64,000 nt of DNA. Source: Pseudomonas petrae (GTDB lineage Bacteria; Pseudomonadota; Gammaproteobacteria; Pseudomonadales; Pseudomonadaceae). The DNA lies in contig NZ_JAKJXE010000006.1 of NCBI RefSeq assembly GCF_021728295.1, positions 124,001-188,000 on the forward strand. The letters run 5' to 3'. The notes beneath the pieces are model-generated. The model was not told where the DNA came from. It worked only from the letters and a program-made list of their open reading frames with translations, and did no database searches. Below are positions 52,970 through 63,449 of the stretch, piece by piece. Both the position numbers and the translations under genes were made by a program. The first letter of the stretch is position 1. Each line of letters starts with the position of its first letter.

Positions 52970-53210
52970 TTAGAGGGCTCCACTAAGTATTAAAATTCGC
53001 TTGAGCTTTGAAGAACTCTGTTACAAATTAACTTCAGTCTTGTCGGGGGTGATCCATTTGCAGGCGTCACATTGGCTCGAATTCTGGGGCATAGGGTCGT
53101 ACCCGTTGTAGGTTCGTCGTCGTTCAAACAAGCCGATCGCCTGACGGCTCCTGATCTGGAGTCGGTTATGGACTACCCTTTTCCATGTAGCTGGATCAGG
53201 GGGATTTCAT

Positions 53211-54395
53211 ATGCTCGCGCAACTTCCACCGGCGTTACAGAACCTTCATCTACCGCTGCGTCTCAAGCTCTGGGACGGCAACGAACTCGACCTGGGGAGT
53301 GATCCCCGCGTCACGATCGTGGTCAAAGATCCTTCGCTTGTTTCTGATTTCACACACCCGAGCCTGGACCTTCTGGGCAGCGCCTTCGTCGAGGGGCGGC
53401 TGGAACTGGAAGGGTCTATCAGCGAAGTGGTTCGAGTGTGCGACGAGCTGACCAAAGCGCTGGTGGACGAGGCCGACGACAATCTCCCTGTGCGCACCGA
53501 GCACGACAAGGCCACCGACGCCGCGTCGATTTCCTACCACTACGACCTCTCCAACGACTTCTACCGCCTGTGGCTGGACCGGGAGATGGTCTACTCCTGC
53601 GCGTACTTCAAGACCGGCAACGAGACGCTCGATCAGGCGCAGCAGGACAAGTTTCACCACCTGTGCCGCAAGCTGCGCCTCAAGCCGGGGGAGTACCTGC
53701 TCGATGTCGGCTGTGGCTGGGGAGGGCTTTCCCGATTCGCCGCGAGTGAATACGGCGTCAAGGTGTTCGGCATCACGTTAAGCCGCGAGCAACTGGCGCT
53801 GGCCCAGGAGCGGGTGCGCGCGGATGGTCTGCAGGACCGTGTCGAACTGCAGCTGCTCGACTATAGGGATCTGCCCAAGGACGGCCGTTTCGACAAGGTC
53901 GTCAGCGTCGGAATGTTCGAGCATGTCGGCCACGCCAATCTCGAGCTGTACGCAAAATGCCTGTTCGATGCGGTGAAGGAGGGGGGGCTGGTAATGAACC
54001 ACGGCATCACTGCCAAGCACACCGACGGGCGTCCTGTCGGGCGCGGCGCGGGCAACTTTATTGATCGCTATGTGTTTCCCAACGGTGAGCTGCCGCACCT
54101 GTCGATGATTGCCGGGTTCATCAGCGAGGCGGGTCTGGAAGTCGTCGATGTGGAAAGCCTGCGCCTGCACTACGCCAAGACGCTCGAGCACTGGAGCGCC
54201 CGTCTGGAAGAGAAGCTCGACGTCGCGGCTGCGATGGTGCCGGAGCAAGCGCTGAGGATCTTTCGGTTGTATCTGGCTGGCTGCGCGTACGCGTTTTCCA
54301 AGGGCTGGATCAACCTGCACCAGATTCTGGCGGTGAAGCCGCATCCCGACGGTAGCCATGACTTGCCGATGACGCGGAATGATTTGTACAGGTGA
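53211..54395 (+). CDS. cfa: Cyclopropane-fatty-acyl-phospholipid synthase
   Basis: A 394-residue SAM-dependent enzyme that converts unsaturated acyl chains of membrane phospholipids to cyclopropane forms, mainly in stationary phase and stress. The SAM site LLDVGCGWGGLSRFAA, the region GITLSREQLALAQERV, the MFEHVGHANLELY segment and the C-terminal GCAYAFSKGWINLHQ are all typical. The start at ATG 53211 follows AGGGGGA. The upstream 277 bases contain no other gene. It is the ordinary oriC-side Pseudomonas cfa. Confidence 0.93.
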   Translation: MLAQLPPALQNLHLPLRLKLWDGNELDLGSDPRVTIVVKDPSLVSDFTHPSLDLLGSAFVEGRLELEGSISEVVRVCDELTKALVDEADDNLPVRTEHDKATDAASISYHYDLSNDFYRLWLDREMVYSCAYFKTGNETLDQAQQDKFHHLCRKLRLKPGEYLLDVGCGWGGLSRFAASEYGVKVFGITLSREQLALAQERVRADGLQDRVELQLLDYRDLPKDGRFDKVVSVGMFEHVGHANLELYAKCLFDAVKEGGLVMNHGITAKHTDGRPVGRGAGNFIDRYVFPNGELPHLSMIAGFISEAGLEVVDVESLRLHYAKTLEHWSARLEEKLDVAAAMVPEQALRIFRLYLAGCAYAFSKGWINLHQILAVKPHPDGSHDLPMTRNDLYR

Positions 54396-54447
54396 GTGCC
54401 TGAAGCCTGTGGACGTCAGCTCACTCCCACAGGCCATGGGTAGGCAC

Positions 54448-55887
54448 TCAAAGGATGGGCGAAATCAGCCTGGCGACCCGCATTCCCAACTGCTGCAAAT
54501 GATGGGTCTCTTTGCTTTCTTCGCTGGAGATTTCGTGGGAGAGGGCGAAGTCGTCGATCAACATGGCTTCGACCTCGCGTGCGAAGTCCTCATCCACGGT
54601 CAGCAGCATGAGTTCGAAATTGAGCCGGAACGAACGGTTGTCCAGGTTGGCGCTGCCGATCGCCGAGATCGCGTTATCCACCAGCACCACCTTCTGGTGC
54701 AGGAAGCCAGGCTTGTAGCGGAAGATGCGCACGCCTGCGCGGACTGCTTCAAACGCAAACAAGCTGGAGGCGGCGTACACCGTGTAGTGGTCAGGACGCG
54801 ACGGCAGCAGCAGGCGCACATCTACACCGCGCAGGACCGCCAATCTCAGCGCCGCCGACACCGCTTCATCGGGAATGAAATACGGTGTCGTGATCCATAC
54901 CCGTTCGGTTGCCGCGTGAATAGCTTCGACGAAGAACAGCGAGCAGGTTTCCTGCGCATCGGCCGGGCCGCTGGCGAGTAACTGGCACAGCACGCCGTCT
55001 TCCGGGTAACTGTCCGGCAGGATCAGCGGCGGGATTTCACGAGTCGCCCAGAACCAGTCCTCGGCGAACGATTCCTGCAGACACGCCACGACAGGTCCGA
55101 CAACGCTAACGTGGGTATCGCGCCACGGCGCCAGCGGCGGCTTGAGGCCCAGGTATTCATCGCCCACGTTGTGCCCGCCAACGAAGCCTTTGACGCCGTC
55201 AACCACCACGATCTTGCGATGGTTGCGGAAGTTGATCTGGAAGCGTGTCAGCCAGCCGCCTCGTGTGGCGAAGGCTTTAATCTGCACGCCACCGGCCCGC
55301 AGCGTTTCGATGTAATGCGCCGGCAGCGCGTGGCTGCCGATGCGGTCGTAGAGCACATGAACGGCAACGCCCTCGGCGGCCTTTTCCAGCAATAACCCTT
55401 GCAGGCGGCGGCCCAAGTCATCGTCGTGGATGATGAAAAACTGCACGAACACCACTTGCCGGGCGCTTTTGATGGCCTCGAATATCGCGCCGAATGTTTC
55501 ATCGCCGTTGATCAACAGCTTCACTTCGTTGTTCGCCAGGCACGGCATGCGTCCCAGTTTTGGCATCGCACGCAGGGATCGATAAGCGTCCGAGCGCCGC
55601 GCTGCCACCGCCTCTTCAATCCATGGCTTCCAGTTGAAGTCGGCGATCGCTGTGCGCATCTCGGTGTTCGCCTGACGCCGCGCTTTGATGTAGGCATCGA
55701 ACGTACTCCTCCCGAAAACCAGATACGGGATGAGTGCGACATAGGGGATGAAGATGAGGGGCATCGCCCAGGCAATCGAGCCCTGAGCAGTACGAACGGT
55801 GAGCAAGGCGTGGATTGCTGCGACAATGCCCAGCAGGTGAGTGAAACCCAGCAAATAGCCAAAGAAATACGGGCTGTGGTAATCCAT
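54448..55887 (-). CDS. cls: Cardiolipin synthase
   Basis: A 479-residue membrane enzyme that makes cardiolipin from phosphatidylglycerol. Two N-terminal membrane helices (about 8-30 and 36-60) precede two phospholipase-D-type HKD motifs: [18 protein letters not shown] and [21 protein letters not shown] 55887 is preferred over TTG 55893 because AAGG lies seven bases upstream. The gene is convergent with cfa, another membrane-lipid enzyme. Confidence 0.93.
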   Translation of the reverse strand: MDYHSPYFFGYLLGFTHLLGIVAAIHALLTVRTAQGSIAWAMPLIFIPYVALIPYLVFGRSTFDAYIKARRQANTEMRTAIADFNWKPWIEEAVAARRSDAYRSLRAMPKLGRMPCLANNEVKLLINGDETFGAIFEAIKSARQVVFVQFFIIHDDDLGRRLQGLLLEKAAEGVAVHVLYDRIGSHALPAHYIETLRAGGVQIKAFATRGGWLTRFQINFRNHRKIVVVDGVKGFVGGHNVGDEYLGLKPPLAPWRDTHVSVVGPVVACLQESFAEDWFWATREIPPLILPDSYPEDGVLCQLLASGPADAQETCSLFFVEAIHAATERVWITTPYFIPDEAVSAALRLAVLRGVDVRLLLPSRPDHYTVYAASSLFAFEAVRAGVRIFRYKPGFLHQKVVLVDNAISAIGSANLDNRSFRLNFELMLLTVDEDFAREVEAMLIDDFALSHEISSEESKETHHLQQLGMRVARLISPIL

Positions 55888-56061
55888 GCGCAACCTTGTT
55901 CTAGAGCTTATTGGTGTCTAACAGACCACACCGCACCGGGATTGTCGCTATTTTATTGCGGGTGCAACTGGCCACCCTATCTGCCGTCTAACCGTCATCG
56001 TTCAGTGGCTTGCAAGCAGGCCGCATCAAGATGCCCAAGAGAAAAAAAGGAAACCCGATTC

Positions 56062-56583
56062 ATGAAAAAGCGCGTACTGGCGTTGATGGTTTGTCTGACT
56101 GCGCCCTTCGCCCAGGCGCAGGTGTTGCAGCCGGGACTGTGGGAGTTGAGCTCAAGCAACATGCAGGTGGACGGCCAGCAGATGCCGGACTTGCAGGTGA
56201 TGCTGTCTCAGCTGCAGATGATGGCGCCGCAGCAGCGAGCGGCCATGGAACAAATGCTGGAAAAACAAGGCGTTACTCTGGGCGGGAAGGGCGTGCGTAT
56301 TTGCCTGACGCAAGACCAGGTCAAGAATGAGCAGATCCCGCTGACAGATCCGAAGTCGGGCTGCACCCAGCAGGTCACCGAACGTACCGGCGCTACCTGG
56401 AAATTCAAGTTCAGTTGCCCTCGCGCTCAAGGCACTGGCACTGCCCAGTTCCTCAGTGACCGTGAGTTCAACACCCATGTCATTGGCTCCTTCAACGCGA
56501 CAGGCCAGCAGCAGAACGGCAGCATGGACACGCGCGCTGTTTGGCTGGGCCAGCAGTGTGGCACTGTAAAACCGAGGACCTGA
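56062..56583 (+). CDS. DUF3617-family periplasmic protein
   Basis: A 173-residue exported protein. A signal peptide (MKKRVLALMVCLTAPFAQAQ) is followed by the DUF3617 opening VLQPGLWELSS and four cysteines in the mature part, two in ICLTQDQV and GCTQQV and two in FSCPRA and QQCGTV. The methionine/glutamine-rich middle (MLSQLQMMAPQQRAAMEQM) is typical of the family. The function of DUF3617 proteins is unknown. A strong terminator follows. Confidence 0.88.
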   Translation: MKKRVLALMVCLTAPFAQAQVLQPGLWELSSSNMQVDGQQMPDLQVMLSQLQMMAPQQRAAMEQMLEKQGVTLGGKGVRICLTQDQVKNEQIPLTDPKSGCTQQVTERTGATWKFKFSCPRAQGTGTAQFLSDREFNTHVIGSFNATGQQQNGSMDTRAVWLGQQCGTVKPRT

Positions 56584-56600
56584 TTCGCCCTGCTTGTTAA

Positions 56601-56626
56601 GCGCCCTGACTTGTCAGGGCGTTTTT
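56601..56626 (+). terminator. Rho-independent terminator
   Basis: The stem CGCCCTGAC/GTCAGGGCG has a two-base loop and is followed by TTTTT. It lies directly after the DUF3617 gene. A separate palindrome, TTTTGTCTGTACAGACAAAA, follows at 56623-56642. Confidence 0.85.
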
Positions 56627-56647
56627 GTCTGTACAGACAAAAGGTCG

Positions 56648-56663
56648 TGTTCCACGTGGAACA
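56648..56663. promoter_or_regulatory. parS: parS-like ParB-binding site
   Basis: TGTTCCACGTGGAACA is a perfect 16-bp palindrome that differs by one base from the Pseudomonas parS sequence TGTTCCACGTGGAACC. A partial second match, TGTTTCACATGAGC, follows at 56670. ParB binding here would fit a location near the chromosome origin, as glmS at the left edge also suggests. Confidence 0.75.
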
Positions 56664-56766
56664 TCTTGCTGTTTCACATGAGCTTTTCCTCCTTACGCGT
56701 TGAACACGCTCATTAAAAGCCCCGCCAATCTTATAAAAAGCTTCATCTTCGGCAGATATTCCGGAT

Positions 56767-56779
56767 GTTATATTGTAAC
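56767..56779. promoter_or_regulatory. Candidate Zur box of amiA
   Basis: GTTATATTGTAAC (GTTA-N5-TAAC), with GAT/ATC continuing the dyad on both sides, lies 51 bases before the amiA start. Nearly identical elements lie before the SPFH/ATPase operon and the COG0523 GTPase gene. amiA belongs to the Zur regulon in P. aeruginosa as I recall it. Confidence 0.7.
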
Positions 56780-56829
56780 CATCGTCCTCCATCTCAGAGC
56801 CGGGATGCTCTTCGCCTTCGGAACGTGCC

Positions 56830-58068
56830 ATGCACCGACGTCAAATGCTGCTCAACATGCTTTTGGCCAGCGCAGCCTTTGCGCTTCCATTTTCAGTCAA
56901 CGCGACGCAGATTCGAAACGCTCGCCTGTGGCGATCCGATAGCAAGCTTCGTCTCGTGTTCGACCTGAGCGGCCCGGTGCAGTACAAGACCTTCACGCTC
57001 AGCGCGCCTGAGCGGATTATCATCGATGTCAGCGGCGCCCGACTTGAGGGCAACTTCAGTCAGCTGGCGCTGGAAAACACGCCGATCAAATCCATTCGTT
57101 CCGGCCACTTCGGTCAGAGCGATACGCGCATCGTCCTCGACCTGACATCGCCCGTGCAGATCAACAGTTTCCTGCTGGGCCCCGATGGCGCTCAGGGTAA
57201 CCGGCTGGTCCTGGATCTGGGGCATGACGTACTTGCCCATCCTCCGGTTCAGTTGGCAGCAGCCGCACCGTTGGCAAAAGAGCCACCCGCGCAGACTACG
57301 GGAAGGGACCGTTCCAAGCGCGACATCATGGTGGTCGTCGACGCCGGCCATGGTGGCAAAGACCCTGGCGCCGTTGGCTCGAAGGGTGAGCGGGAGAAAG
57401 ACGTCGTGCTGTCCATCGCGCAGTTGCTCGCCAAGCGTTTGAAGCGCGAAAAGGGCTTTGATGTGCGCCTGGTCCGCAACGACGACTTCTTCGTTCCGCT
57501 GCGCAAGCGCGTCGACGTCGCACGCAAATACAACGCTGACATGTTCATCTCGGTCCACGCCGACGCCGCCCCTCGGTTGACCGCCTCTGGCGCGTCGGTG
57601 TTTGCCTTGTCGGAGAACGGCGCTACATCGGCAACGGCGCGCTTCATGGCCCAGCGTGAAAACGGCGCCGACCTGATCGGCGCGACCAGCCTGTTGAACT
57701 TGAAAGACAAAGACCCGATGCTGGCCGGCGTGATTCTCGACATGTCGATGAACGCCACGATCGCCGCGAGTCTGGATTTGGGCCACACCGTACTGGGTAG
57801 CCTGGAAGGGATCACGACGCTGCACCAGAAACGCGTGGAACAGGCCGGTTTTGCGGTGCTGAAGTCACCGGATGTGCCGTCGATTCTGGTCGAAACCGGC
57901 TTCATCTCCAACAGCCGCGATAGTCAGCGACTCGTCACAGCGCGCCATCAGCAGGCCGTCGCCGATGGTTTGTTTGATGGTATGAAACGCTACTTCGAGC
58001 GCAATCCGCCGGCAGGCTCGTACGTTGCCTGGCGGCAAGAGCAAAATGCGAATGAGGCGTTGGCCTAA
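56830..58068 (+). CDS. amiA: N-acetylmuramoyl-L-alanine amidase
   Basis: A 412-residue zinc amidase that cleaves peptide stems from peptidoglycan. The N-terminus MHRRQMLLNMLLASAAFALP looks like a Tat-type signal. An AMIN domain (about 27-125) targets it to the wall or septum. The amidase_3 domain (about 170-395) holds the zinc/catalytic residues: His in VVDAGHGGKDPGA, Glu in GEREKDVV, His in SVHADAAPR and Glu in ILVETGFISN. A Zur-type site in the promoter suggests induction at low zinc, consistent with its role as a zinc-responsive paralogue in Pseudomonas. Confidence 0.92.
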   Translation: MHRRQMLLNMLLASAAFALPFSVNATQIRNARLWRSDSKLRLVFDLSGPVQYKTFTLSAPERIIIDVSGARLEGNFSQLALENTPIKSIRSGHFGQSDTRIVLDLTSPVQINSFLLGPDGAQGNRLVLDLGHDVLAHPPVQLAAAAPLAKEPPAQTTGRDRSKRDIMVVVDAGHGGKDPGAVGSKGEREKDVVLSIAQLLAKRLKREKGFDVRLVRNDDFFVPLRKRVDVARKYNADMFISVHADAAPRLTASGASVFALSENGATSATARFMAQRENGADLIGATSLLNLKDKDPMLAGVILDMSMNATIAASLDLGHTVLGSLEGITTLHQKRVEQAGFAVLKSPDVPSILVETGFISNSRDSQRLVTARHQQAVADGLFDGMKRYFERNPPAGSYVAWRQEQNANEALA

Positions 58069-58134
58069 GGCTCACGATGCCGAGCGGCGGGGAGAGCAGA
58101 TTGACTCTCCTCGGAAACGGGTCAGCCGTGCAGC

Positions 58135-58524
58135 TCACCGACAACCCATCACTCGGTCGCAGGTGATTTTGGTCCGGCTCCCGCTCGAACTCGACACCCG
58201 AGTGATCGTCGTCCAGCCCACTTTCTGGGTATACCCCACCCAGGTCTCGCCGTCTGATGCCAGCCCGGTGAAAAACGTCAGCGGCCCATAACGGCTGTTA
58301 GTCTGCGCCCAGCGGCGCTTGCCCACGTTTTCGAAGCCGCGCACAAACATGGTTTTCCCGGCCACCGCCACGCTGTACGTGTTGTTGTCGGCATCGATGC
58401 AGGCCAACAGCGTCGCGGTGCGCGTGCATAACGCCTTGTCCAGCCCGGGCGAGGGCGGCAGGGCGAACACCTGCGTGCTCAGTACCAGCGAACACCCTGC
58501 CAACAACCAAAACAACCGAGTCAT
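58135..58524 (-). CDS. Small exported hypothetical protein
   Basis: A 129-residue protein with a signal peptide (MTRLFWLLAGCSLVLSTQVFA). It has four cysteines in the mature part, two in LCTRTATLLACID and two in ITCDRVMGC. It is divergent from the COG0523 GTPase gene, and the Zur-type palindrome in between could control both. No family is recognised. A beta-rich fold seems likely from the alternating pattern. Confidence 0.7.
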   Translation of the reverse strand: MTRLFWLLAGCSLVLSTQVFALPPSPGLDKALCTRTATLLACIDADNNTYSVAVAGKTMFVRGFENVGKRRWAQTNSRYGPLTFFTGLASDGETWVGYTQKVGWTTITRVSSSSGSRTKITCDRVMGCR

Positions 58525-58558
58525 GAAGCTGCCTTAAAAAAGATTAGCGTTTAAGTAT

Positions 58559-58573
58559 CGTTATACTATAACG
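58559..58573. promoter_or_regulatory. Candidate Zur box of the COG0523 gene
   Basis: CGTTATACTATAACG is a near-perfect palindrome with the Zur core GTTATA-x-TATAAC-like symmetry. It lies 38 bases before the GTPase start and 35 bases before the divergent small gene. Confidence 0.8.
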
Positions 58574-58610
58574 TAAAAATCGATCACATTCGCACTCTGG
58601 TGAGACCTTC

Positions 58611-59813
<1,203 letters not shown>

Positions 59814-59835
59814 CGCCGCTGGATGCCCCTCAGTC

Positions 59836-60207
59836 TTACTGCGTTTTCCAGATGCCGTTGCTCTGCTGCTCGCAGAACGGTTTGAGAAACGCTGCGTCGC
59901 TGGCCACGCCGTAATAGTGAATGTTCTGCCGATAAGGCATATTGGCCACCTGCGCGTTGCTGCACTGACCAAATGATCCGGCAGGGCACTGTTCCGAGTA
60001 CGTGACCTCGGTTTTCTGATCCTTGAGCTGGGGTTTGCAGAAACCGTCATGGAACAGGTCTGGCGGGATGTTCAGATTCTCCTGACAGACTTTAACGTCC
60101 ACTCGCTCGCCTTGGCTGTGCACGACGCACGATTCGGCCCAGGCCTGCGTTGACGTCATCGCCAACAGCGCCCACACCAGCCCCATGGGCGGCCAGATTG
60201 CTCGCAT
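59836..60207 (-). CDS. Small exported cysteine-containing hypothetical protein
   Basis: A 123-residue protein with a signal peptide ending AWAE. It has six cysteines in the mature part, among them SCVVHS, VCQENL, FCKPQL and QCPAG. ATG 60207 follows GGAGG at good spacing. It is convergent with the GTPase gene before it and divergent from the next one. No family is recognised. The even number of cysteines suggests disulfides in the periplasm. Confidence 0.7.
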   Translation of the reverse strand: MRAIWPPMGLVWALLAMTSTQAWAESCVVHSQGERVDVKVCQENLNIPPDLFHDGFCKPQLKDQKTEVTYSEQCPAGSFGQCSNAQVANMPYRQNIHYYGVASDAAFLKPFCEQQSNGIWKTQ

Positions 60208-60249
60208 CAATTACCTCCGTCAGCGCTCATTTCAGGAGCGATCTCAAGA

Positions 60250-61221
60250 ATGGCCGACATACTGCAGAACATCCCCACTCATGTCATTGCTGGCCCTTTA
60301 GGTGCCGGCAAGACGAGCCTGATCAGGCATCTTCTCAAGCAGAAACCTGCGGGCGAGCGCTGGGCTGTTCTGATCAATGAGTTCGGCCAGATAGGCCTGG
60401 ATGCCGCGCTGCTGACGACCGGCGACGATGGTATCGCACTTGGCGAAGTGGCTGGCGGTTGCCTGTGCTGCGTCAATGGCGCGCCTTTTCAGATTGGCCT
60501 CGGCCGGCTGTTGCGCAAGGCCAGACCGGATCGCTTGCTCATCGAGCCCTCCGGGCTGGGGCATCCGGTTCAGTTGATCAGGCAATTACACGAGGCGCCC
60601 TGGATCGGAGTGCTGGCGATCCAGCCGAGTGTCATGGTGCTCGACGCCCAAACACTCGCCCAGGGCAAAGAGCTGCCTGACACTCAGCGAAACGCCCTGC
60701 CGCAGGCGGGCCTGCTGGTGCTGAACAAGTCTGAAGGGCTGGACTCAGCGACGCGAAAGGCGATTGCCGATGCCCTGCCTGCTCGCCTGCTGCGCTGGAC
60801 AGACCACGGCGTATTGTCACTGGATTCATTGCCCGGCATCGACGTCAGCGCTCACGCTGGCTCTGACAATCCGGCCGTGCCCCGGTCATTGGCGCAACTT
60901 CCCCCAGCATGGGTAGACCCGATGACGCCGGTCTGTCTGAGCCAGCAACAGGCGGAAGGCTGGAGCATTGGCTGGCGCTGGCACCCTGAGCGGGTATTTG
61001 ATGCGGCGAAGGTGCAAATCTGGCTGCAAACCTTGAGCTGGCGGCGCGCCAAGCTGGTTATCCACAGCGAAAAGGGATGGGTATCGGGCAACGCGCTGAA
61101 TGGGAGCACGCTGGAATGGGCATCGAGCGAGTGGCGCAAGGACTCGCGCCTTGAGCTGATCTTCGAGGGGCCTCAGGACGAGGCCGCTCTGCAGACGGCG
61201 CTGGCGGGCTGTCTGCTCTAA
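60250..61221 (+). CDS. COG0523/CobW-family GTPase (YjiA-like)
   Basis: A 323-residue G3E GTPase with Walker A GPLGAGKTS (residues 15-23), the metal-binding GGCLCCVNG (about 69-74) and the guanine site LNKSEGLD. It is shorter than the first COG0523 protein. No Zur-type palindrome was seen directly upstream, so it may not be zinc-controlled. A perfect DnaA box lies within the gene (61058-61066) and another just after it (61228-61236). The metal client is unknown. Confidence 0.85.
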   Translation: MADILQNIPTHVIAGPLGAGKTSLIRHLLKQKPAGERWAVLINEFGQIGLDAALLTTGDDGIALGEVAGGCLCCVNGAPFQIGLGRLLRKARPDRLLIEPSGLGHPVQLIRQLHEAPWIGVLAIQPSVMVLDAQTLAQGKELPDTQRNALPQAGLLVLNKSEGLDSATRKAIADALPARLLRWTDHGVLSLDSLPGIDVSAHAGSDNPAVPRSLAQLPPAWVDPMTPVCLSQQQAEGWSIGWRWHPERVFDAAKVQIWLQTLSWRRAKLVIHSEKGWVSGNALNGSTLEWASSEWRKDSRLELIFEGPQDEAALQTALAGCLL

Positions 61222-61241
61222 AGCGAGTTATCCACAGAGGA

Positions 61242-61634
61242 TCACTGCTTCCACTTGTTGTGTTCCTGACGCCACTGGCTCAGCTGAATGATCTCGGCGG
61301 TAGGCTTCGGATCTTTGATCTCGAACGGGTAGGGCGCCAGTTCGATCTGCGCCGCATGGGCACCGAACATGGTGATCGTGCCGGGATGCCGATGCTCGCC
61401 GGTGACCGTGAACTCAAAGTTATACACCCGCGCCAGGCGCTTGCGGCCTTCATTGTCACGTTTGAAGGCGAGGCGCTTCAGCGCCACGTTGCCGTCTAGC
61501 AGCTCGAGATCGAGTTTGGCGCAATGTTGTTTGACGCGTTCTAGCGCCCGTTCACGCAGGCCATGGGCGTGCCACAGCCAGGCGCCGGCCGTCGCCAGCA
61601 GCATGAGGACGAAAATGTTGCCCAGGGTCAGCAT
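61242..61634 (-). CDS. DUF3301-family protein
   Basis: A 130-residue protein with one N-terminal membrane anchor (LGNIFVLMLLATAGAWLWHAHG) and a small soluble domain rich in basic residues (KRLAFKRDNEGRKRLARVYNFEFTVTG). Sequence and length fit the DUF3301 family of conserved gammaproteobacterial proteins with unknown function. It is convergent with the COG0523 gene. Confidence 0.85.
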   Translation of the reverse strand: MLTLGNIFVLMLLATAGAWLWHAHGLRERALERVKQHCAKLDLELLDGNVALKRLAFKRDNEGRKRLARVYNFEFTVTGEHRHPGTITMFGAHAAQIELAPYPFEIKDPKPTAEIIQLSQWRQEHNKWKQ

Positions 61635-61768
61635 GGAAAAGGAACTCCAACAGAAGACTTGCAGCTTAACTGCGTCGGGTGACAGACAGCCATAGCCCGA
61701 AAGTTTAATTTCGCTTCACTTCGTCCGGCATCGCCACTACTGTGCCTTCCCGGTCTCAGGAACCTGTC

Positions 61769-62635
61769 ATGAAACGTACGCCCCATCTACTCGCCATCCA
61801 GTCGCATGTCGTGTTTGGTCACGCCGGCAACAGCGCAGCCGTGTTCCCTATGCAGCGTATCGGCATCAATGTCTGGCCGTTGAATACCGTTCAGTTCTCC
61901 AACCACACTCAGTATGGACACTGGGCGGGGGAAGTCCTGGCGCCGCAGCAGATTCCGGCGTTGGTCGAGGGGATTGCCGCGATAGGCGAACTGGGTAATT
62001 GCGACGCGGTGCTGTCGGGGTATCTGGGGAGCGCAGCGCAGGGACGGGCGATTCTGAGCGCCGTTGCACAGATCAAACGCGCTAATCCGCGCGCGCTGTA
62101 TTTGTGTGATCCGGTGATGGGGCACCCGGAGAAGGGCTGCATCGTGCCGCAGGAGGTCAGCGATTTCCTGCTGGACGAAGCCGCTGCGGTGGCCGACTTT
62201 CTTTGTCCGAATCAGCTGGAGCTGGACAGCTTCTCCGGTCGCAAACCCGAATCGTTGCTCGACTGCGTGGCAATGGCTCGGGCGTTGCTGGCCCGAGGCC
62301 CCAAGGCGGTCGTCGTCAAACACCTGGCCTATCCGGAGAAACCTGCAGACGGCTTTGAGATGCTGCTGGTGACCGAACACGAAACCTGGCACCTGCGCCG
62401 ACCGCTGCTGGCATTCCCTCGGCAGCCGGTCGGTGTGGGCGACCTGACTTCCGGGCTGTTCCTGTCCCGGATTCTGCTGGGTGACGACCTGCGCAGCGCC
62501 TTCGAATTCGCGGCGTCAGCGGTGCATGAAGTGCTCCTGGAAACCCAGGCCTGCGGCAGCTACGAGCTGGAACTGGTGCGCTCGCAGGACCGCATTGCTC
62601 ATCCGCGCGTAAGGTTCGAAGCGGTCCGGCTTTAA
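61769..62635 (+). CDS. pdxY: Pyridoxal kinase
   Basis: A 288-residue ribokinase-fold enzyme that phosphorylates pyridoxal in the vitamin B6 salvage pathway. The opening [42 protein letters not shown] and the C-terminal anion-hole motif [11 protein letters not shown] (catalytic Asp) are all present. The start at MKRTPH (61769) fits the family length. It lies next to a thioesterase gene and the antiporter gene, as in P. aeruginosa. Confidence 0.94.
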   Translation: MKRTPHLLAIQSHVVFGHAGNSAAVFPMQRIGINVWPLNTVQFSNHTQYGHWAGEVLAPQQIPALVEGIAAIGELGNCDAVLSGYLGSAAQGRAILSAVAQIKRANPRALYLCDPVMGHPEKGCIVPQEVSDFLLDEAAAVADFLCPNQLELDSFSGRKPESLLDCVAMARALLARGPKAVVVKHLAYPEKPADGFEMLLVTEHETWHLRRPLLAFPRQPVGVGDLTSGLFLSRILLGDDLRSAFEFAASAVHEVLLETQACGSYELELVRSQDRIAHPRVRFEAVRL

Positions 62636-62654
62636 GCCGAATTCCGGCGCTGGA

Positions 62655-63140
62655 TTACACCGGCTCATCCTTGATTTCACGATAACGCTTCTCCAGTTCC
62701 TGACGGATCTGGCGGCGTTGTTGTGCCTGCACGTAACGGCGCTTGTCTTCGCTGTTGGCCGGCGTCAGCGGCGGTACGCTGGCAGGTTTGCGCTGGTCGT
62801 CTACCGCCACCATGGTGAAGAAGCAGCTGTTGGTGTGACGAACCGAGCGCTCGCGGATGTTTTCGGTCACTACCTTGATGCCCACTTCCATGGACGTATT
62901 GCCGGTGTAGTTGACCGATGCCAGGAATGTGACCAGCTCGCCGACGTGAATCGGCTCACGGAAAATCACCTGATCCACCGACAGCGTCACCACATAGCGG
63001 CCTGCGTAACGGCTCGCGCATGCGTAGGCAACTTCGTCGAGGTACTTCAGCAGCGTCCCGCCGTGCACGTTGCCGGAGAAGTTGGCCATGTCCGGGGTCA
63101 TCAATACAGTCATCGACAGTTGGGCGTTTCCGGGTTCCAT
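62655..63140 (-). CDS. Acyl-CoA thioesterase (hot-dog fold)
   Basis: A 161-residue hot-dog thioesterase of the BACH/YciA type. The family core is MANFSGNVHGGTLLKYLDEVAYACASRYAG (active-site Asn and Asp), followed by VIFREPIHVGELVTFLASVNYTG. It hydrolyses acyl-CoAs to free acids; chain-length preference is unknown. The C-terminal tail is highly charged. It is convergent with pdxY. Confidence 0.9.
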   Translation of the reverse strand: MEPGNAQLSMTVLMTPDMANFSGNVHGGTLLKYLDEVAYACASRYAGRYVVTLSVDQVIFREPIHVGELVTFLASVNYTGNTSMEVGIKVVTENIRERSVRHTNSCFFTMVAVDDQRKPASVPPLTPANSEDKRRYVQAQQRRQIRQELEKRYREIKDEPV

Positions 63141-63449
63141 AGCGTGCTCACGGTCAAAAAGGGTCAGAAGGCACCTTGCTCAGGTGCTCGAATGCAGATT
63201 GGCTACAAAACCATCGATACCGGGACGCCGACGACCGCTCCGCCGTCACGCCCTGCACCCATCTGTTTCCATATATTGCACTGGCTTCTGCCGCTTTTGT
63301 GCGGTGTTAACCTGCGGAAGCCCTTGGATGGGGTAAATCCTGCGTCTCAGTCAGAATATTCAGGCTTTATTGGCGAGTTTTCGTACAGCAGTCGTCTCTC
63401 TTTCAGACGGATACGCGTATTTCACCGATTGCCAGCAGGAGCAGCGCCT
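63141..63449. other. Divergent promoter region of the thioesterase and antiporter genes
   Basis: About 310 bases with no gene. It holds the promoters of both divergent genes; I see no distinctive regulatory motif. Confidence 0.4.
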
